Shown: in pieces, positions 16,924 to 23,911 of the stretch | Position numbering within the stretch: position 1 is the first letter of the stretch | Layout: every line of letters begins with the position of its first letter | IMG/VR virus record: IMGVR_UViG_3300049810_001425 | Span: 1 to 33,696 of that record | Length of the DNA: 33,696 nucleotides | Source of the DNA: a virus | Direction: 5' to 3' (one strand) | Made by a program: the position numbers and the translations under genes | The notes under the pieces: generated by a model | Seen by the model: only the letters and a program-made list of their open reading frames with translations | What the model was told of the DNA's origin: nothing | Databases searched by the model: none

Positions 16924-18633
16924 ATGAGTTCAAAAGTAAAAACCCCAGCTGGGTGGAATGAAACCAATGGATGGAGAGTTAAGACTCCAGCTGGCTGGAA
17001 GAAAGTAGTTGATGTAAAAAGAAAGACTCCATCTGGATGGGAATTCCAGACTGGAACTATACAGGTGCAACAACCTTTTACACAAACATATCAACAACCT
17101 TTTCAACAACCTTTTCAACAGGGATATCAACAACCCTATGAACAAACTATTAGTAGACCTACAACTTATGAGGTAACTATACCTAGACCTACTACTTTTC
17201 AAACTCCAAGACCTGCTAACTATGAGGTGACTATACCTAGACCCACTTCTTATGAAGTAACTATTCCAAGACCTACACAGGTACAGAATAGTAGACCAGC
17301 AAATTATCAGACTCCAAGACCTGCTAACTATGAGGTGACTATACCTAGACCAACTTCTTATGAAGTGACTATACCTAGACCCACTTCTTACGAGGTAACT
17401 ATTCCGAGACCAACACAGGTACAGAATAGTAGACCTACAAGTTATGAGGTGACTATACCTAGACCTACAAGTTATGAGGTGACTATACCTAGACCTACAA
17501 GTTATGAGGTAACTATACCTAGACCTACAAGTTATGAGGTAACTATACCTAGACCTACAACCTATGAACAGACTATACCAAGACCTACAACTTATCAGAT
17601 TCAAAATCATAGACCTCAACAGTATAATTATCAGATTCAAAATCATAGACCTCAACAGTATAATTATCAGATTCAAAATCATAGACCTGGCCAGTATAAT
17701 TATCAGATTCAGAATGCTAGACCAACAACTTATCAGACTCAAGGACACTCTCATAGACCAGTATCTAACCAACAAACATACCAAGTGAATTTACATACTG
17801 CGGCAAACCCTAAGTTTGGTGCTGGGGCAACTAATGCTCAGTTTCCTAATGCACAAATGACTTGGAGTGGTACTGCATTACCTCAGTTTCAACCAGCTGG
17901 GCCTTGGGCACCAAATAATATTACTAGTCAACAACCTTATAATTATCAGATACAAAATCATAGACCTGCTAATTACCAAACTCAAGGTCATGCTACTAGA
18001 CCTACTAATTATCAGACACAAGGTCATTCAACTAGACCACAGAATTATCAGACACAAGGTCATTCAACTAGACCACAGAATTATCAGACACAAGGTCACA
18101 GACCTGCTAGTTATGAGGTGACTATACCTAGACCTGCTAGTTATGAACAGACTATTAATAGACCAGCAAACTACGAACAAACGATTAATAGACCAGCAAA
18201 CTACGAGCAAACGATTCCCAGACCTGCTAACTATCAAACTAGTAGACCTGCTAACTATGAACAGACTATTAATAGACCTGCTAACTATGAACAGACTATT
18301 AATAGACCTGCTAGTTATGAACAAACAATACCTAGACCTACTCAGTTACAAAATAGTAGACCTACTAACTATCAAACTAGTAGACCAAGTACATTTGAAC
18401 AAACTATTAATAGACCTTCAACATTTGAACAAACTATTCCTAGACCAACTCAGTTGCAAAACAATAGACCTGCTAACTTTGAACAGACTATCAGTAGACC
18501 TGCCAACTATGAAGTGACATTGACTAGACCAGCAAATAGGCCTAGTACTAGACCATCGACTCGACCTTCAACAAGACCATCGACTCGACCAGTATCTACT
18601 TGGGATGGTGACTTGAATAAACCTTGGCCTTAA
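16924..18633 (+). CDS. Arg-Pro repeat protein, putative fibre or adhesin
   Basis: This encodes 569 residues. The N terminus has KTP(A/S)GW three times with an exact period of 14 residues (6-11, 20-25, 34-39). A Gln/Pro-rich linker follows. From about residue 78 almost the whole chain consists of units of 10 (RP-(T/A/S)-x-(Y/F)-E-(V/Q)-T-(I/L)-x) or 12 (RP-x-x-Y-x-(Y)-Q-(I/T)-Q-(N/G)-H) residues. Residues about 279-339 are a non-repeating island rich in Ala, Pro and Trp. The end is RPST repeats and 'TWDGDLNKPWP'. Composition is limited mainly to R, P, T, Y, Q, N, S, E, V and I. Repeat copies differ at third codon positions, indicating selection on protein as well as recent duplication. GAGGA lies 10 bases before the ATG. 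The function is unknown; its position and make-up suggest an extended virion appendage. Minus-strand frames here are shadows. Confidence 0.8.
   Translation: MSSKVKTPAGWNETNGWRVKTPAGWKKVVDVKRKTPSGWEFQTGTIQVQQPFTQTYQQPFQQPFQQGYQQPYEQTISRPTTYEVTIPRPTTFQTPRPANYEVTIPRPTSYEVTIPRPTQVQNSRPANYQTPRPANYEVTIPRPTSYEVTIPRPTSYEVTIPRPTQVQNSRPTSYEVTIPRPTSYEVTIPRPTSYEVTIPRPTSYEVTIPRPTTYEQTIPRPTTYQIQNHRPQQYNYQIQNHRPQQYNYQIQNHRPGQYNYQIQNARPTTYQTQGHSHRPVSNQQTYQVNLHTAANPKFGAGATNAQFPNAQMTWSGTALPQFQPAGPWAPNNITSQQPYNYQIQNHRPANYQTQGHATRPTNYQTQGHSTRPQNYQTQGHSTRPQNYQTQGHRPASYEVTIPRPASYEQTINRPANYEQTINRPANYEQTIPRPANYQTSRPANYEQTINRPANYEQTINRPASYEQTIPRPTQLQNSRPTNYQTSRPSTFEQTINRPSTFEQTIPRPTQLQNNRPANFEQTISRPANYEVTLTRPANRPSTRPSTRPSTRPSTRPVSTWDGDLNKPWP
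17431..17550 (+). repeat. Four tandem 30-base repeats
   Basis: Four adjacent copies encoding RPTSYEVTIP. They differ only by a G/A change in the Val codon (two GTG copies, then two GTA copies), which points to recent duplication. Confidence 0.9.
17593..17700 (+). repeat. Three tandem 36-base repeats
   Basis: Three adjacent copies encoding YQIQNHRPQQYN; the third has Gly in place of one Gln. A partial fourth copy follows. Confidence 0.9.
18007..18078 (+). repeat. Two identical 36-base repeats
   Basis: Two identical adjacent copies encoding NYQTQGHSTRPQ, followed by a partial third copy that runs into the next repeat type. Confidence 0.88.
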
Positions 18634-18674
18634 ACCTTACTATATACTAGTACAGATTATATTATGGAGTTATT

Positions 18675-19313
18675 ATGTTATTAATTTATGACCACGACAA
18701 TGTTTTGCACATTACCAATGAAAAAGGACTTCGTTGGAATTATGACAAAGCAGACAAACCACAATTTTCATTTGACTATGATTTTTTATTCTATATAGAA
18801 CAAGATGAGTTATTTGAAATAGAATTAGGTGAAGAAACTTCTATAATAACAGATGAACAACAATCTGAAATTTTAGAATATATAAACCTTTTAGAACCAC
18901 CACTAAGTTTAACTCTTGCAAATCAGTATATAAAAGATTTAAGAAATGAAACAATTGATAAAATCAATTATGTTCATGAAGAATTTACAAGAGGAATATG
19001 TGGATTTGACAGTACAGTAGATGTTGTTATTGCTGGTAGAGAAGGTTCTCAAGACCCTAGACGACAAGTTGCAAGAAGAATTATGGAATGGTGTGATTTT
19101 GCACATGGTTTATGTGAAAGAATGGTTGAAGAACTAGGAAAAACTTTAGATGAAGATTTAAAAGACTTTGGTCATTATATGCATAGTCTAGCAGAAATTC
19201 CTAGAGTAGGACACTTTATGGATGACTCACCAATCGATGAAAGATTTAACACCGATACACTAGATGTTAATGGTGGTGAGGATAAACTAGGTGAAGACAA
19301 AAAAGCAGTCTAA
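18675..19313 (+). CDS. Acidic protein of unknown function after the repeat gene
   Basis: This encodes 212 residues with GGAG 5 bases before the ATG. The N-terminal 70 residues look beta-rich ('LLIYDHDNVLHITNEKG', 'FSFDYDFLFYIEQDELFEIEL'). The rest is mainly helical and includes 'YVHEEFTRGICGFDSTVDVVI' (quoted in part) and 'RRQVARRIMEWCDFAHGLCERM'. The C-terminal tail is strongly acidic. I do not recognise a family. Placement directly after a fibre-type gene is where T4-like phages often encode fibre assembly factors, so a chaperone role is possible but unproven. It overlaps the next gene by 23 bases, implying coupled translation. Confidence 0.68.
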   Translation: MLLIYDHDNVLHITNEKGLRWNYDKADKPQFSFDYDFLFYIEQDELFEIELGEETSIITDEQQSEILEYINLLEPPLSLTLANQYIKDLRNETIDKINYVHEEFTRGICGFDSTVDVVIAGREGSQDPRRQVARRIMEWCDFAHGLCERMVEELGKTLDEDLKDFGHYMHSLAEIPRVGHFMDDSPIDERFNTDTLDVNGGEDKLGEDKKAV

Positions 19314-20196
19314 TAAACCAAAAAAACTTTCTGGTATAGGACATCATAATTATGATGAATATCTTGATAATTATGCATGGTTAGATAAACCACTTAATAT
19401 TGAATATCTAAACAAACCTAAACCGATAGAATCTCTTCCTTTTAAACAAGTATGGGTAATTGATAATTATCTATCACCAGCTATATGGAGTTCGTGGAGA
19501 GAACATAGAGATGCATCAAAAAATTGGGGAAGACAAAATAAAGTTTTTAGGAATAATGAAACTCAACATTTGTATTGGGGTGAAGCTGTATACATAAATG
19601 TTGGTGAAAGTGGTAGAAGTCATGATGGGAATGCATTAAAAGATACCTATGGTAATGGTAAGATGGTTAGTTATGCATTGTATAACTATAATAATCCTAG
19701 ATTTTTAACATCTTCTTGGAAGGAAAATGTTCTTGCAAGAGAACATGAAGGATATAGACATTCTCATATTGATTGGTTTATTCATAAACTAAGACAAGAT
19801 TTTAGATTTAATTGGGAGTACTTTCAATATTGTGGTTTCAATGGACAAACTATTGGACAAGATGGTACAGTACATGAAGATACACATTTAAACGATTCTG
19901 CTCTTACTAATTTATCATTCTTATATTATGACCAAGAATATTGGGAAGATGACTGGGGTGGTGATTTAATTTTTTACAATAGAGAATATCATGACCATAG
20001 TGTCACAGGTATTCCAGAAGATGAAGACCAATACGAAATAGGTAGATTACAATATAAACCTAATCGATTGGTAGTAATGAATGGTGCAATAACACATAGA
20101 CACCCAGCACCATCAGCCGAATATACTAAGGAAAATGGATTTCCTTTTAGAACAAGTATGGTTGTTCGTGGAGACAGATGTAGTCTTTTTGAGTAA
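19291..20196 (+). CDS. 2OG-Fe(II) oxygenase, prolyl hydroxylase-like
   Basis: This encodes 301 residues from a GTG start that overlaps the previous gene; GGTGAGG lies upstream. The C-terminal half has the double-stranded beta-helix pattern: 'TVHEDTH' with H195-x-D197, then 'LTNLSFLYYDQEYWEDDWGGDLIFY', quoted here in a run broken by its strand pattern, then 'PNRLVVMNGAITHRHPAP' with a distal His at 269 (or 271), and an Arg at 287 in 'FRTSMVVRG' placed to bind 2-oxoglutarate. These residues fit a non-haem iron dioxygenase that hydroxylates a protein side chain or small molecule. Substrate is unknown. Its nearest virion-type neighbour is the proline-repeat protein, which makes prolyl hydroxylation worth testing. 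Confidence 0.78.
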   Translation: MKTKKQSNKPKKLSGIGHHNYDEYLDNYAWLDKPLNIEYLNKPKPIESLPFKQVWVIDNYLSPAIWSSWREHRDASKNWGRQNKVFRNNETQHLYWGEAVYINVGESGRSHDGNALKDTYGNGKMVSYALYNYNNPRFLTSSWKENVLAREHEGYRHSHIDWFIHKLRQDFRFNWEYFQYCGFNGQTIGQDGTVHEDTHLNDSALTNLSFLYYDQEYWEDDWGGDLIFYNREYHDHSVTGIPEDEDQYEIGRLQYKPNRLVVMNGAITHRHPAPSAEYTKENGFPFRTSMVVRGDRCSLFE

Positions 20197-20210
20197 CCAT
20201 AAGTAATAGT

Positions 20211-20999
20211 ATGAAAACAAAAACAATTTTAATTATGGGACTGCCTGGCAGTGGAAAAACTTACATCTCAAAATGTCTACTTGAACATTTAGATGCAGAC
20301 CATTTTAATGCAGATGCAGTCCGAGCCCAACACAATGATTGGGATTTCTCAGAAGAAGGTAGAATGAGACAAGTACATAGGATGAAAGACCTATGTAGAG
20401 AATCCGAAAAACCATATGCAATTATGGATTTCGTATGTCCATTTACTCAAGGTCGACAAATTTTAAATCCAGATTATATAATCTTTATGGATACAATCGA
20501 TAAAGGTAGATATGCAGATACTAATAAAGCATTTCAAAGACCTTTAAAAAATGAAATAGATTATCTGGTAGAAGACCAGAATGGTGAACTTCATTCAGAA
20601 GTTATTGCAAGAGAAATACTTGCAGAAAATAAAAGGTTTGATGAAAATAAACCTACTACACAAATGTTAGGTAGATTTCAACCTTTTCATGATGGTCATC
20701 ATGCACTGTTTAAAAGATGTTTTGATAAAACAGGACAAGTAGTAATTATGGTTCGTGCAATGGAAAACACTGCAAAGAATCCATTTGACTTCAAGACAGT
20801 AAAACAAAATATTAAAATGTTTTTACTAGGAGAAGGATACGAAGAAAATATACACTATATTATACAGAAAGTACCAAACATTGTCAACATAACATATGGA
20901 AGAGATGTGGGGTACAAGATAGAAGAAGAGTCTTTTGATAAAGAGACAGAATCAATCTCTGCAACAGAGATTCGGAGACAACTTGGATACTCACAGTAA
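20211..20999 (+). CDS. APS kinase-like / nucleotidyltransferase fusion
   Basis: This encodes 262 residues. Residues 1-145 form a P-loop kinase domain: Walker A G10-LPGSGKT-17, 'LDADHFNADAVR' and 'DFSEEGRMRQVHRM' as in adenylylsulfate kinases. Residues 150-262 form a second domain with G154-RFQPFH-DGHH and I249-SATEIR-255, the two signatures of HIGH-type nucleotidyltransferases such as NMN adenylyltransferase. Such a pair could phosphorylate a small molecule and attach a nucleotide, but the substrate is not visible. The kinase part is shorter than usual cellular APS kinases. No Shine-Dalgarno sequence is obvious before the ATG, 14 bases after the oxygenase stop. The last 17 bases overlap the DUF2061 gene. 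Confidence 0.8.
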   Translation: MKTKTILIMGLPGSGKTYISKCLLEHLDADHFNADAVRAQHNDWDFSEEGRMRQVHRMKDLCRESEKPYAIMDFVCPFTQGRQILNPDYIIFMDTIDKGRYADTNKAFQRPLKNEIDYLVEDQNGELHSEVIAREILAENKRFDENKPTTQMLGRFQPFHDGHHALFKRCFDKTGQVVIMVRAMENTAKNPFDFKTVKQNIKMFLLGEGYEENIHYIIQKVPNIVNITYGRDVGYKIEEESFDKETESISATEIRRQLGYSQ

Positions 21000-21171
21000 G
21001 TCAATTGCAAAAGCATTTTCATGGAGAATTATTGCAACAGTTACTACTGGATTAATTAGTTATTTTCTTACAGGTTCAGTTGAGGTTGCAGCTGGTATTA
21101 TGACTTTTGACTTCTTCTTAAAATTATTATTATATTATTTACATGAGCGAATATGGACAAATGCCCAATAA
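20983..21171 (+). CDS. DUF2061 small membrane protein
   Basis: This encodes 62 residues from TTG at 20983, chosen because GGAG lies exactly 5 bases upstream and because the resulting 'MDTHSKSIAKAFSWRIIAT' is the usual DUF2061 opening. A longer TTG frame from 20935 has no such site and would overlap 65 bases of the preceding gene. Two hydrophobic segments (about residues 14-30 and 32-52, 'WRIIATVTTGLISYFLTG' and 'GIMTFDFFLKLLLYY') are followed by the family's 'HERIW' end. DUF2061 proteins are small inner-membrane proteins of unknown function. Overlap with the kinase/nucleotidyltransferase gene suggests the two act together, possibly tying the enzyme to the membrane. Confidence 0.8.
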   Translation: MDTHSKSIAKAFSWRIIATVTTGLISYFLTGSVEVAAGIMTFDFFLKLLLYYLHERIWTNAQ

Positions 21172-22046
21172 AAGAAATGGAAATACTATTTGAATGTGTC
21201 CAAGACACAGAGAATAGTTTATTTGAACCCATTCCAGCAAAGAAAGTTAGACCAGAGTGGTTCAAGAAACTACCTTTGTATATAGATAATTTTAATGAAA
21301 CATCTGAAACTATAAAGAAATGTCCAGCTATGCAAGATTGGATGAACATGGGTTATCTAATTAGAAATAGACATACTGTTCTTGTTGCATTGCATACAGG
21401 TGATAAAGACAAAGAACCAGTATCACTTGCACTTGCATTAAAGGATGATATTCCAAAAGATAAGTTTAAAAGACTTAAAGAACTAGTCAAGGTATTTAAT
21501 AAAACTGGTAGTTTAGATGATACTGATAGAATACAAGAGTATTGCAAATCACATCGTCTTCTTGTAGAAGAACTAGATGGTAATTATGTTATGGGTGGTC
21601 ATCCAGCTGCTCAAACAAGAGGTAGTGGTTTTGATGATAAGATGGCATTTAAATTTAAGTTGGATTTTTTAATAACAACACCTAAAGGAACTTCTACATA
21701 TTGGTTAGACCCATTTTTATTTAATAATCCATTCTTTCATGCATGGCAAGGAATAATAGATACCGACACATTTAATCAAATAACAACTAATAATATGTGT
21801 ATTTTTTATCCCAAAGCAGATAATAGTTTTATTATACCAAAAGGTACACCAATCGTACAAGTTGTACCTTTTGTAAGATATCCATGGAAACACAAAATTG
21901 AATATCGTACAAGAGAAGAACTTTTAGAAAAAATGAATGACCCAATTGTAGATTTACTTGAAAAACGAGGTCGTGGTAAAAATAAAATTAAAGACCATGA
22001 ACATTTTTATAGAAAAAAACTTGCATCTAAAAAGGAGTGGAACTAA
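21153..22046 (+). CDS. Conserved marine-phage protein (DUF6065-like?)
   Basis: This encodes 297 residues. The pattern 'IPAKKVRPEWFKKLP', then 'TIKKCPAMQDWMNMGYLI', then 'FKF...TPKGTSTYWLDP', then 'GIIDTD.(F)N' and 'IPKGTPIVQVVPFVR' resembles a conserved family in marine phages that I think is DUF6065; I am not certain. The middle of this copy (about residues 70-165) looks like an insert with charged helices ('HTGDKDKEPVSLALALKDD'). No catalytic motif is known to me. It starts inside the DUF2061 gene (19-base overlap) and its stop shares a base with the next ATG (TAATG), so it belongs to one translational unit. A second in-frame ATG at 21177 is possible. Confidence 0.65.
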   Translation: MDKCPIKEMEILFECVQDTENSLFEPIPAKKVRPEWFKKLPLYIDNFNETSETIKKCPAMQDWMNMGYLIRNRHTVLVALHTGDKDKEPVSLALALKDDIPKDKFKRLKELVKVFNKTGSLDDTDRIQEYCKSHRLLVEELDGNYVMGGHPAAQTRGSGFDDKMAFKFKLDFLITTPKGTSTYWLDPFLFNNPFFHAWQGIIDTDTFNQITTNNMCIFYPKADNSFIIPKGTPIVQVVPFVRYPWKHKIEYRTREELLEKMNDPIVDLLEKRGRGKNKIKDHEHFYRKKLASKKEWN

Positions 22047-22756
22047 TGTTTTTACCAATGTTTTCATGGAATGTTTTCAGAACAAATCTTGTAGATGAGG
22101 GATACATTACTCATGAACAACTTAATGCAATGAAGAAAGAGTCCTATACCATGAGGAAAGAAAATCCAGTTGGTAGGAATCGTTCTAATAATGCATCTGG
22201 TTGGCAGTCCGATGATGGTGTAAACAATAGACCTATATTCCAGTCTTTGTTGAATGGTGTTGAATCTGTTTTTAATAATGAAGTTTTTCCCTATTATATG
22301 GGAGAATATAAGAATGATTATGAATTAGAACATGGTAACTATTGGGTAAATATTAATTACAATACTTCATACAATAATCCTCATACACATCCTGGCTGCT
22401 GGTATAGTGGTGCATTCTATGTACAGATACCAGAAGAAACTAAAAATGATGGATGGGTACAATTCTTGAGAGGTCAAACACATCATATGTCAGACTTTTC
22501 ACATATGTCTCGAAGAGATGCAGATAATTTTGGGTTTATACCAAGAGAAGGTGACTTATTACTATTCCCTTCTGCAATGATACATTATGTAGAACCACAT
22601 AGTAGTGACTTCGAAAGGATATCTATTGCATTTAATAATAGTTTTAGAAATATTCACACTGGTGATTTAAACCAAGCAATGAATGGAAAACCAACATTTA
22701 ACGATGTCTTAGAGTTTAATGTCTTACCAGATGGAAATCTTGAATTCCCTAAATAA
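22046..22756 (+). CDS. Putative 2OG-Fe(II) oxygenase, TIGR02466-like
   Basis: This encodes 236 residues from the ATG at 22046, chosen over the GTG at 22037 because AAGGAG ends 8 bases upstream. The core 'NYNTSYNNPHTHPGCWYSGAFYVQIP' (pieces: H113-T-H115, then SGAFYV), 'GDLLLFPSAMIHYVEPH' with H180, and 'ERISIAFN' with R191 match putative oxygenases of the TIGR02466 type. The usual HxD iron ligands read H-x-H here, so a third ligand other than Asp must be used, or the enzyme may be altered. Substrate is unknown. It is the second oxygenase-like gene in the cassette, translationally coupled to the gene before it. Confidence 0.7.
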   Translation: MFLPMFSWNVFRTNLVDEGYITHEQLNAMKKESYTMRKENPVGRNRSNNASGWQSDDGVNNRPIFQSLLNGVESVFNNEVFPYYMGEYKNDYELEHGNYWVNINYNTSYNNPHTHPGCWYSGAFYVQIPEETKNDGWVQFLRGQTHHMSDFSHMSRRDADNFGFIPREGDLLLFPSAMIHYVEPHSSDFERISIAFNNSFRNIHTGDLNQAMNGKPTFNDVLEFNVLPDGNLEFPK

Positions 22757-22795
22757 CCTTATACAATCAACCTTTTTAGGCATCTTAGGAGAATC

Positions 22796-23047
22796 ATGGA
22801 ATTGGAATCAATACATTTACTTTGGAATTTAGTTCTAACTGGAATCGTAGCCCCATTTGTGTGGTTCATAATGCAGTTACACAACGAGACAAAACGACTA
22901 GAAATATTACTGAATCGTACAAGAGAAGAAATGAATCGTGATTTTGTTTCTAAAGAAGACTTAAAGAGAGACATGGAAAGAATGATGGACTCTTTAGACA
23001 ACATCAATAAAAAAATAGACGATTTTTTACTTTCAAATCAAAAATAA
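22796..23047 (+). CDS. Small membrane-anchored coiled-coil protein
   Basis: This encodes 83 residues with AGGAG ahead of the ATG. Residues 8-27 (LLWNLVLTGIVAPFVWFIMQ) are a single membrane-spanning segment, followed by a charged helix (residues 30-80) with heptad-like spacing, predicted coiled coil. Similar short proteins lie in front of the neck genes in marine T4-like phages. The topology recalls an inner-membrane spanin, but its position with neck genes rather than lysis genes and the lack of a partner make that weak. No function is assigned. Confidence 0.65.
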   Translation: MELESIHLLWNLVLTGIVAPFVWFIMQLHNETKRLEILLNRTREEMNRDFVSKEDLKRDMERMMDSLDNINKKIDDFLLSNQK

Positions 23048-23055
23048 CATAAATA
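23048..23055 (+). promoter_or_regulatory. Candidate variant late promoter for gene 13
   Basis: CATAAATA begins at the stop region of the previous gene. The start would be near 23061, inside the hairpin that precedes gene 13. Confidence 0.45.
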
Positions 23056-23056
23056 G

Positions 23057-23081
23057 TATTAGAGAAAATAAATTTCTAATA
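23057..23081 (+). promoter_or_regulatory. Hairpin before gene 13
   Basis: TATTAGAGA (23057-23065) pairs with TTTCTAATA (23073-23081), with one G-U pair and a 7-base loop. The right arm ends on the first base of the AGGA ribosome site of gene 13. Confidence 0.55.
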
Positions 23082-23091
23082 GGATTATGTT

Positions 23092-23907
23092 ATGGCAGCT
23101 CCAAACAGCAAAGCAACACTTAAAGAATATGCATTAAGACAACTGGGTAAACCAGTGTTAGATATCAATGTAGATGATGACCAGATTGATGATATCATCG
23201 ATGATGCATTACAATATTTTGCAGAGTACCACTATGATGGTACTATTCGTACATTTTTAAAACATAAAATTAATGATAACGACCTTGCAAACCAAAAATC
23301 AAATGCAAGTATAGGTCAATCAACTACTGGTTCACATATATCAACTAATATGACATATGAAGAAGGACAAGGATATGTTGTTCTTCCAGAATCAGTATTA
23401 TCAGTATTAAGAATATTTCCATTTGTAGATAAGTCTGGACTTAATATGTTTGACTTAAGATATCAATTAAGACTAAACGACCTTTACGATATCTCTTCTA
23501 CATCTATCATACAATATGAAATGGTACAAAACCATATTCAATTATTGGACGAAATTCTAATCGGACAAGTTCCAATTAGATTTAATAAAGCACAAAACAG
23601 ATTATACTTAGATATGGATTGGACAGCTGCAGTTACAGCTGGTGAATATATTTTGATAGATTGTTATAGAAAAATAGACCCAACACAATTTACAGACATA
23701 TACAACGATGTTTGGTTAAAAAAATATGTCACTGCATTAATTAAAAAACAATGGGGTCAGAACTTATCTAAGTTCGAAGGAATTCAATTGCCTGGCGGAG
23801 TTACTCTACAGGGTAGACAAATCCTAGAAGATGCAAACACAGAAATTGAAAAGCTAGAAGAACAAAGTAATTTATTACAAACCGAATCTGCTCTAATGAT
23901 GGGTTAA
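23092..23907 (+). CDS. 13: Neck protein gp13, head completion
   Basis: This encodes 271 residues (T4 gp13: about 309). The N-terminal signature 'LRQLGKPVLDINVDDDQ' and 'IDDIIDDALQYFAEYHYDG' is diagnostic. The middle has 'DLYDISSTSIIQYEM' and 'IRFNKAQNRLYLDMDW', and the C-terminal helix includes 'LKKYVTALIKKQWGQNLSKF'. In T4 gp13 binds the filled head under the portal and, with gp14, makes the surface to which the tail joins. Gene 14 follows after 4 bases, and the 13-14-15-16-17 order is that of T4. AGGA lies 7 bases before the ATG, below a hairpin. Expected to be a late gene. Confidence 0.93.
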   Translation: MAAPNSKATLKEYALRQLGKPVLDINVDDDQIDDIIDDALQYFAEYHYDGTIRTFLKHKINDNDLANQKSNASIGQSTTGSHISTNMTYEEGQGYVVLPESVLSVLRIFPFVDKSGLNMFDLRYQLRLNDLYDISSTSIIQYEMVQNHIQLLDEILIGQVPIRFNKAQNRLYLDMDWTAAVTAGEYILIDCYRKIDPTQFTDIYNDVWLKKYVTALIKKQWGQNLSKFEGIQLPGGVTLQGRQILEDANTEIEKLEEQSNLLQTESALMMG

Positions 23908-23911
23908 TATT

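Noticed and set aside
16930-17784. 284-residue minus-strand frame and several plus-strand frames within the repeat gene
   Set aside because: A tandem repeat with period divisible by three opens other frames by chance; their products are Ser/Arg/Ile repeats with no proper start region.
17431-18078. Direct repeats resembling a CRISPR array
   Set aside because: Repeats are contiguous, in frame, without unique spacers, and code for the repeat protein.
20935-20982. Longer DUF2061 start at TTG 20935
   Set aside because: The start at 20983 has GGAG at ideal spacing and gives the family's usual N terminus.
22037-22045. GTG start for the second oxygenase
   Set aside because: The GTG overlaps the AAGGAG that serves the ATG at 22046.
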